Of a stretch of DNA of 64,000 nt, positions 56,763 through 64,000 are shown piece by piece. The notes under the pieces are model-generated. The model was not told the DNA's origin, did no database searches, and worked only from the letters and a program-made list of their open reading frames with translations. This stretch comes from Apoderus coryli (taxonomy: Eukaryota > Arthropoda > Insecta > Coleoptera > Attelabidae), in contig OU452198.1 of NCBI GenBank assembly GCA_911728435.2, positions 33,633,902 through 33,697,901 of the forward strand, in the 5' to 3' direction. The translations under genes and the position numbers were made by a program. Position 1 is the stretch's first letter. Each line of letters begins with the position of its first letter.

Positions 56763-57215
56763 AGGGTGGTTTGGTAAGTCCCTAACATTTTTATTTTGGC
56801 AAAAAATTATTTTAGCCCAACGCGTTTCTAATCTTATTATTTCTTTTAAATAATAGGCTTCCTCAAGGCCCTCAACATAAACGTTTGTTTGAATCTCCTA
56901 CCACCCAGCCATTTCTTCTTTTTACCCTTATCAAGGTAATCGATATGAATGACACAACGCGAATCCCAGAAAACTGTTACCATGATTTTCTTAGCCGACA
57001 GACCCATCTTAGCCTTCTTCTGTGCACGTTTACCCGTAGAAACCCACTGTTTCGATTGTTGCTTGGTCTCTAGTGTGGTATGATGGATTCATGTCTCATC
57101 TACAATAACTAAAAGGCGCAAAAACTCGTTTGGATTAAGACGAAACATCCCCAAACACTCCTTTGAAGTGGTCACACGGTTGTGTTTATAGTCGATCGAT
57201 ACGCATCAGCTTGGC
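56763..57215 (-). pseudogene. Mariner transposase with internal deletion
   Basis: CGAGGGTGGTTTGGTAAGTC at 56763, after TA, is the terminal repeat. The minus strand reads HNRVTTSKECLGMFRLNPNE, FLRLLVIVDET then a stop (TGA at 57089-57091 where Trp is expected), IHHTTLETKQQSKQWVSTGK, RAQKKAKMGLSAKKIMVTVF and WDSRCVIHIDYLDKGKK. It then jumps to KKWLGGRRF and LETRWAKIIF near the end. The second and third catalytic Asp regions are deleted, and the N-terminus is absent beyond 57215. Confidence 0.85.
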
Positions 57216-57309
57216 ATGGTGCTGATCCAAAAATCCTGGATCAGTAGGGCAGGCCAGATCAAAGGCTCATCATGCAAGAACTCAAAAGTAATCTATTATC
57301 TCACGCAGG

Positions 57310-57778
57310 AATCACCCCGAGCCTGCATTCTCATAAGATATATGTGATTCTCTAATTTGGTGCTGATTTTCGTAATTCCACACATGCAAGTTGTGCTGAT
57401 TGAACACTCCTTGCTGGTTAAAATGGGCTTCATCACTCTACAGTACTTGTTTAAAAAGGTCTTCATTTGCGTCCAGGCAATTTAAAAAAAAATCTACAAA
57501 ATCATAACCGCAACTCAGTATCCCCAGGATGCAATTTTTGAATCGTCTTTATATGATAAGGATGCAGATTCTCTCTTTGCATGAATCTGTTTTTATCAAG
57601 GATGACCAGATTTAAATTATTAATTCCAAGTGAAAGATTTGTCTAATTTCAATAATCAAAATGGTCATAATTTCATAAGGAGACATTTTTCGAAATTTTG
57701 ACATAAGTGATTTTCGTCTTATTTTGGGTCGTAGATTTTACCCCCAAAGGGTAGGGAATGTTTTTTGGGACACCCTTT
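57310..57778 (-). pseudogene. Tc1/mariner-type transposase fragment with one terminus
   Basis: Minus strand: ENLHPYHIKTIQKLHPGDTE near 57560, DFFLNCLDANEDLFKQVL near 57470, SDEAHFNQQGVFNQHNLHVW near 57400 (first catalytic Asp) and NYENQHQI near 57350. The terminus at about 57778 is GGGACACCC followed by TTTA. The second and third catalytic blocks are missing on the low-coordinate side. Confidence 0.75.
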
Positions 57779-58270
57779 ACCAAAGTGATGAGACGAGGAT
57801 TCATGTTAGCCCATAAATACATAAACAACTTAAGGAGTTTGTTAACATGTTTATATAATCATAACCTTCAAAACAAAATCTTCTTCTACGTGTTCAAATC
57901 CTGAGTCAACTACATACTATTCCTTTTAGTAATAATTTGTGAGACTCGAACATATCCTAACTCCACACATCTATTAATATAATAGATTTTACACCGTTCC
58001 TTTTAGAATACAGTGAACTAATCATACTCCTTAATGACTTACTTGGATTTAACAATATGGAAAATTACTTACATGTATGGCCGATAGTTTCTAATTTCTA
58101 TTAAATTTATCTTGTGGAGATTTGACTTTCATTTAAACACTAGAAACAATTTGAATGCATGTCGAGATATGTTTAAGATAAATTCAATTTAGCTTTTGTT
58201 ATTATGAAAATAATGTTTTTGACTTTCCATGTTATTATTTTTCCCCTGGTTAAAAAGTTGGCAATGGTAA
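57779..58270. other. Non-coding gap
   Basis: AT-rich sequence; no gene recognised. Confidence 0.45.
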
Positions 58271-59107
58271 ATGATTTCTAATTTTGAGATGACACAAATG
58301 GTCTTGCCAATGTTTATTCCGCGATGGCCCGGCGACTTTATCAAGAAAGTTATCCTGATCGTGCCCTTCGAGGCAGGAAGATATTCGTACACAAATCGTC
58401 GTCTGAGTGAATCTGGCAGTTTTAAACGTAATACCTCAGGGGAAGACCTCATACAATTCGAACTGCGGCAGTTGAGGAGGATGTCCTACATAGATTTTGA
58501 ACCGCGTAAGCAATTTTATAGATAGTATATTGACTTGCAAAAAAGCTTAACTTTAATTCCATGTCAATAATAAATTTCCATAATAATCTCTGGGCCCAAG
58601 AAAATCCTCATTTTACTACAGAAACACATTTTCAGGAACAATTTTCTCTCAACGTTTGGATTGGCATTATAGATGACTATTTGATTGGACCTCTTTTTTA
58701 TCACAACGCCTTATCGGACAATCCTACAGTAATTTTCTACAAAATGATTTGCCTTTACTCCTTGAAGATGTTCCTCTTCAGTTACGGCAGCAACATTGGT
58801 TCATGCATGATGATGCTCCAGCCCACTTTAGCATATTGGCTCGTCAGTATTTGAATGAAGCTTACCAAAATCGTTGCACAGGTCGAGGAGGACCACAATT
58901 ATGGCTACCTAGTTCGCCTGACACCTAAAATCTTTAGTTTATGTTACACCAATCGAGACAGTAGAACAACTAAGAAATAGAATTATTGACGGATGTGAGA
59001 CTATAGGTAACACCCCTGGAATTGTGGGAACAGTTCTTTACTCGAAGCTAAGAAGAGCAGAAGCGTGCATAGCAACGGAAGGTGGTGATTTCCAACATTT
59101 TTTGTGA
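58271..59107 (+). pseudogene. Tc1/mariner-type transposase, frameshifted
   Basis: Frames in order: MARRLYQESYPDRAL and RRLSESGSFKRNTSGEDLIQ (DNA-binding part, to 58525). INFHNN-LWAQENPHFTTET and FSLNVWIGIIDDYLIGP follow near 58600-58690, then in the next frame LPLLLEDVPLQLRQQHW, FMHDDAPAHFSILARQYLNE (second Asp) and GRGGPQLWLPSSPDT. The third Asp block (DFFLWG) is deleted, and the end reads LRRAEACIATEGGDFQHFL at 59107. The first Asp region is missing. It is inactive. Confidence 0.82.
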
Positions 59108-59495
59108 TTGTTCGGTTAAATTGTTATTACTTTTTATTTGTTAGCCTTTAAAAAATGGTTCATAAATACACTTAGCCGCAAAAATAACGCACAACCAAAA
59201 ATTATGCTCAATTTCAAAGTTGATTTTCTCGCGAACCGATAAATCGATTTCGATAATTTTTTTTGAACTGTAGCTTTTTTCTTTGGTAATAGAATTTTTG
59301 ATATGATAGAATTTTTTATTCAAACTTCCGTTTTAGGCTTATTATACAGGGCGCAAAAATAAGAATAGCTTTTTTACGTTAAATTTGACACCCTGTAGGT
59401 AGCATTAGCAACAAAAACGGATGGCATTGTGAAATCATACTGTAGCCTCATGTTTTCTAATATTTTAGTTTTTTAATTTCTCTGATATCTGTAAT

Positions 59496-61823
59496 AATAA
59501 TAATAATAACACATTTATTTGCATTCAAATCATAACAACATATACAGATTAAGTAAGAATATCATAAATTCATAACATAAATAATGAATTGATATGCAAA
59601 ATGGAGTTGAAAACAATTCATAAAAGTTCTAAGTTCAACCCCAAAATTCATAACTTTAGAACCAAATTTCTAATACGTCTGACCAATAACTGCACTCCTT
59701 AGTCATGCCTTTTACTACAATCAAAGTTCACTACATTCCACAAAAAAATCTGAAAAGAAAAATTAAACAAAAAATCTATTTAAAATCCAAAAGTCGATTC
59801 CTGTATTCAAACTTAATGCTGTAACCCCTAACTTTTTGAAGTCCTCTGGTATGTTATTGTATAGTATATAAATTTGGTAAGTAAATGATCTCTTGAATAA
59901 TGAAGTTTTGTGCGGCGGAGGCGAAATAAGTCCGCGAAATCATAAGTTCAACGTATGAACATCAGTCCTATATTTAATTTTATTAGAGAGGTATGGAGGA
60001 CGATGGTTATTTATTATATTACGAAATAAAACTAGCGAATGTAGCTTTCTTCGATCCTGCATGCTCAACCACATAGCCTCCCTCAATTTGTGCGAAACGG
60101 GCTCAAATTTTCGAATTCCATACAAGATATCTAAGGCATGATCTCTGAACCTTTTGAATTCTGTCTTTGTCAGAACAATCCAGGCACGGTCCATACACAA
60201 CATCACAGAAGTTAAAGTAGCTTAAGACTAAACTATCGGTATGTTTTTTTTTTCAAAGGTTGTGATAGTAGATGCCTATGGGGATATAACATCTTTAATG
60301 ACGAATATGCTCTCTGGATATTGATGCTCACATGCTTCTTAAACCGTAATTCGACATCCAATTCCAAGCCAAGATTTCTTGTTGAAGTTGAGAACTTTAA
60401 ACTTGAGTTATTTACTTTGATATTCAGTTGCAACTCCAACAGGCGCCTGTTTTTACCAAAGACAAGAACGTTAGACTTAGAGGCATTGATCATGAGACCG
60501 TGCTTTTGAGAGAGCTCCACAATTCTGTTAATATGCTCGTTAATATCTGATTAGCTAGATAATAGTCGTCATAAGTAAAGCTGTAGTAAATTTGCTGATC
60601 ATCCGCATATATATGCTCCTTGCAAAGCTTTAGACTTGACCCTATGTAGCATGTGTAAATGTTAAACAATAAAGGTGAAAGTATTGAGCCTTGTAGAACT
60701 CCACACATCAGTCTTTTCTTTGAAGATTCCCCATTACTTGTTTGAACAAATTGAAACCTGTTTTGCAAATAGCTGTGAAAGAATCTGATTGACTGTTCAG
60801 AAAACCCAACAAATTTCAAAACGGATAGAAGCGTCTCATGATCAATTGTGTCAAATGCCTTAGAATAATCTAACAGAACAAGCACCGTGCTCTTGCCCTG
60901 TTCCGTCGCCCGAATTATGTCATCAACAATGTCCAAAAGCGCTGTAGCCTGGTCTAAAACCTAATTGATGTTCAGGTAAAATATTGTATTTGTTTACATG
61001 CGAGAGAATCTGAAGGTACATAATTTTTTCTAAAACCTTTGAAAGTACTGGAAGGACACTAATCGGTCTAAGATCATTTATAGAAGTCATTGTACTTGTC
61101 TTGGGGAAAGGAATTATCTTTGAAACCTTCCATTCATCTGGAAATTGGCCTTCTAAAATGCAAGAAATTATTATATTTGTTATGTAGGGTAGAATGTGCG
61201 GAAGATATAAAACAACCATCTCTAAATTAATCTTATCATTTGTAATAGTAAAGAAACTAAAAAAATCCTCGAAATCACACAAAAAATTGTTCTGATAAAA
61301 ACCAACAACAATCGGATCACTAGGTCCTTTGTTTAAAGAATGACGCAGGAAGTGTTTGTTAATGTCATGTGGATTATTCAAAATTTCCCGGATAGTTAGC
61401 GATGCTTGTTTATTATGTATACCTAGCTTTCTCAGTTTTTTCCAAAGCTCCTTAACATTGCCGCCCCCGTTATGATTATTAATGACAAAAAATTCGAGAT
61501 AAGCTTTATTTTTTGCTCTAATTCAAATATTAGTTTGATTATGAATTGTTTTGTAGTCAGGCCAATGCACAATGTTTTTGGTTCTTTTGTATTTTAAGAA
61601 AGCTTTTTCTTTAAGGTTGATTAGCAGAAGTACATTATCCGTCAGCCAAGGAGCCCTGGGCCCTGAAATTCTTACAGTTTTCAGCGGAGCTAAAACATCA
61701 AAAATATTATAAAGCATTTGATTAAAATAGCTAATTTTAACATTAATATCCTGAGTGTAAATTATAGCACCGAACGCTGAAATCTGCAAAAATTCTTCCA
61801 ACAAATCCCGGTCAATATTTGAA
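59496..61823 (-). mobile_element. LINE inserted into the left TIR of the Tc1-like element
   Basis: The Tc1 terminal-repeat sequence breaks at about 59495 and resumes at about 61824, as judged against the intact right repeat. The minus-strand LINE has a 5' truncation inside the region after the endonuclease and ends in AATAAATGTG followed by a TTA microsatellite (59491-59510). Only A/T microhomology is seen as target duplication. Confidence 0.85.
59940..61804 (-). pseudogene. RT and linker of the nested LINE, in five frame blocks
   Basis: 61804-61523: post-endonuclease linker with APLKTVRISGPRAPWLTDNV. 61381-60923: VSKIIPFPKTSTMTSINDLR, PISVLPVLSKVLEKIM and LGFRPGYSA. 60936-60490: VLVLLDYSKAFDTIDHETLL (motif A), GVLQGSILSPLLFNIYTCYI (block B with Pro to Leu change in VPQG) and HIYADDQQIYYSF (catalytic YADD). 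60520-60233: SKSNVLVFGKNRRL and STRNLGLELDVELRFKKHV. 60206-59940: KFEPVSHKLREAMWLSMQDR and YRTDVHTLNL. Few frameshifts separate the blocks, so it is moderately young. Related to 13861-15520. Confidence 0.88.
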
Positions 61824-61931
61824 TATCAAAGAAAATACACAGTTTCATACCAGAACATGTTTTTTTATTAAACTAACATTAAACTAAAAATAACACTAAC
61901 AATAATTAACAATCAATAGCAAAAAAACACA

Positions 61932-62085
61932 TTAGTAGCGCGTGTTTGCACCTCTACTTCTAATGACCGCTTCACATCGCCTCGGGATACTGGATATTAA
62001 ATTGGAAATTTGATTTTGGTCAAGTCCATTCCAAATTTGGTAACCATTATTTGAACATCTGGCAGATTGGTTGGAGGGGGTTGAT
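61932..62085 (-). pseudogene. Tc1 transposase C-terminus
   Basis: The minus strand reads NGYQIWNGLDQNQISNLISS, then IPRRCEAVIRSRGANTRY and TAA at 61932-61934. (S)xPRRxxAVIxxxGxxTxY is the standard C-terminal end of Tc1 transposases. Upstream of about 62085 the right terminal repeat begins at once, so the DDE core is deleted. Confidence 0.85.
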
Positions 62086-62429
62086 GCTGTCTATTTTGTG
62101 TATTTTCTTTGATATTACAGATATCAGAGAAATTAAAAAACCAAAATGTTTAAAAAACATGAGGCTAGAGGATGGTTTAACCATGCCATCCGTTGTTGTT
62201 GCTATGCTCGCTACAGGGTGTCTCAAATTTAACGTAAAAAAACTATTCTTATTTTTGCACCCTGTATAAGCTTAAATCTGAAGTCTGAATAAAAAGTTCT
62301 ATCTACACAGTGCAATTAGCTTGAGTTCAAAAAAAAAATTATCGAAATCAATCTATGGGTTCGCTAGAAAAATTAACTTTGAAATTGAGCATAATTTTTG
62401 GTTGTGCGTTATTTTTGCGCCTAAGTGTA

Positions 62430-64000
62430 AATATGGTATAACGATCAAAAGCTAAGTTGATTTTATTTTGAAAATTTCATACTTCTACTTTTCAACCAAT
62501 AAGATTGGTAAGAAATTTTTCAAGGCGCGGCGATATTTAAGTGGCAGAACAGTTTAAACTTGTGGCAGAACCGTTTAAAAACAAATAACAAATCATCAAC
62601 ATATTTTGTCAAAAACAACAATACCTTGACAAATTAAAGTAAATTGTCTGGTTAGATTTATAATTTTATTCAAAATTTTGGTGTGAAATTTTCACATCGA
62701 ACACCACATGAGCATAAATTATTCCTGGAAATTTTCTTTCGAGCACGAACATTTTAAGAAAATTATGGTGTCCTCAACAATCTCTGGAAATAATTTAAGC
62801 TCTTTTGATATTACAAATGAAAATTTGACGACATGCATTAAAATGGTTTTAATTGTTTTCATTTAAAACGAAGTAGGATACAAAAAAATATCAAGAGATA
62901 AAAAAGTTGTGTTTTTAAGTTATTAATCTGAAATAAATATAAAGTTTAAAAAAAAGTTAGTGGCGTACATTTTGTTGTCAATATTAATCGTGATAGTGCC
63001 CACCGGAACGACACTGGAACTCATAATTTAGCATCTGATCCCAATGAACAATACTGCTAAATTTCAACAAAATCGACAAAACTTTGACACCCTGTATCTT
63101 GAAACTCAGACAAATTAGGACACATGTTTATATGATATTTTTTTTACCTGAAATTGCTTCGGGAATGCGCTCTTGGATTTACGACATATCCTTAAGTAAC
63201 ACCCTGTATATCTCTAGAAAACTAAATAATGATTTATTTTACTTTTTATGTACATGAAATTTCGATGTTTATTAGAGTGTACTGTTTCAAGAACATTTGG
63301 ACAATGTATCAGCTCTATTTAAGCCCGAAATTGAAAAATTACACATATTATAAGCTTTTCATTGGTGCCAAACACACTAAATCTGTCAATTATTGTTTAA
63401 ATTACATTTAATTTGTGGAAAAATTTGCATTATCCATCTTGATGATCAATTTATCTAAAATGGTTTTTCTATGATTTTCTATTATCTGATCAAAAATTCT
63501 AAAAACATACGCACTAAAATAAACAAGCAAATACAGAATACTGGCTGTAGCCCTTGCTTTAGGATAAATTATCCTTTTATTTTTCAAAGTGTTTTTCCAA
63601 ACTTATCACTCAACTTTTTGTTTCAACTCCCTCGTGGTGGAAAGAAAATGTTTTAATAATCTGAAAGTGGTTTTTTGCTCACAACAAGGGAGTTTATTAG
63701 TGTATTAACTAAATACGAAAGTAAACACTTGGGGGCTGGAAATAAATGATTTTGATACATTATTTATTTTTTGGCCATTACAAAAAAATATATAAAGATT
63801 TTAAATAATAGTTATATAAGTCGCTTGCAAAAAATGATGATTTACAGTAAGTTAGGAGGATAAAGAAATTTTAACCGTGCATTAATATGGCAAATATTGT
63901 GTTCAAATGTCGTAAGTAGGTTCGTTTGGGACATAAAATAAGCACTAAAAAGAACTTTGCAAAAATCCGCTCGATTGACAAACAAAACTTGCAAAAACTA
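62430..64000. other. Non-coding gap to window end
   Basis: Mariner-type CACCCTGTAT ends occur near 63090 and 63205, so fragments of MITEs are present. No gene, RNA or DIP exon was recognised to the window end. Confidence 0.5.

Larger units (their letters stand above)
59169..62427 (-). mobile_element. Tc1-like element with about 340-bp TIRs, carrying a nested LINE
   Basis: The left end is CACTTAGCCGCAAAAATAAC at 59169 and the right end GTTATTTTTGCGCCTAAGTG at 62427, both flanked by TA. The inverted similarity runs 59169-59495 plus 61824-61841 on the left and about 62092-62427 on the right, including internal CACCCTGTA/TACAGGGTG motifs. The left repeat is split by the LINE. A Tc1 transposase C-terminus lies at 61932-62080; the rest of the transposase is deleted. 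Confidence 0.9.

Noticed and set aside
37412..64000. Second Ig exon of the DIP-like gene
   Set aside because: I looked for an acceptor followed by VPPDI-like or second Ig-domain coding sequence and found none; it is probably beyond the window.

Overview
This is AT-rich eukaryotic DNA from an insect. It looks like the inside of one large neural cell-surface gene whose intron is packed with transposable elements. A beetle with a large repetitive genome is my best guess, from the mix of LINE, mariner and Penelope-like elements; that is inference. I saw no bacterial gene, CRISPR array, tRNA or rRNA.

Host gene: only two pieces look like host coding sequence, both on the + strand. The exon at 1629-1756 and the exon at 37204-37411 join at matching splice phases (0/0). 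Together they encode most of one V-type immunoglobulin domain of the Dpr-interacting-protein (DIP)/lachesin-like family. They are split by a 35.4-kb intron. The gene continues beyond the window on at least the 3' side, and I found no exon for its second Ig domain in the 26.6 kb after 37411.

Layout: 600-6532 has LINE remnants, mariner-type MITE ends, a hammerhead-like motif (2726) and the best-preserved reverse transcriptase (minus, 4943-6526). 8864-15520 has a transposase relic, a MITE, a palindrome and a second LINE (plus). 16405-20215 has three decayed LINE pieces. 20458-21260 is a non-autonomous hAT element with an 8-bp target duplication and internal 174-bp tandem repeats. 22329-22697 holds two hammerhead-ribozyme-like folds on opposite strands. 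22966-24207 is a truncated mariner abutting a LINE endonuclease. 27195-36511 has several Tc1/mariner relics, one with about 400-bp terminal inverted repeats. 37699-41672 is a Penelope-like reverse transcriptase followed by nested mariner and LINE insertions. 42440-44040 is a LINE interrupted by another LINE with a 13-bp target duplication, then an R1-like piece. 48481-51010 has an inverted-repeat structure with another hammerhead motif and then a roughly 308-bp satellite. 52440-62427 has a LINE, an RTE-like tail, four mariner/Tc1 relics and a Tc1 element with a LINE inserted inside one of its terminal repeats.

Almost every transposable-element gene is broken by stops, frameshifts, truncation or lost catalytic residues. 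The most unusual material is the set of hammerhead-like RNA motifs (three good, one plausible, one decayed), the recurrent short perfect palindromes at LINE breakpoints, and the structured satellites.
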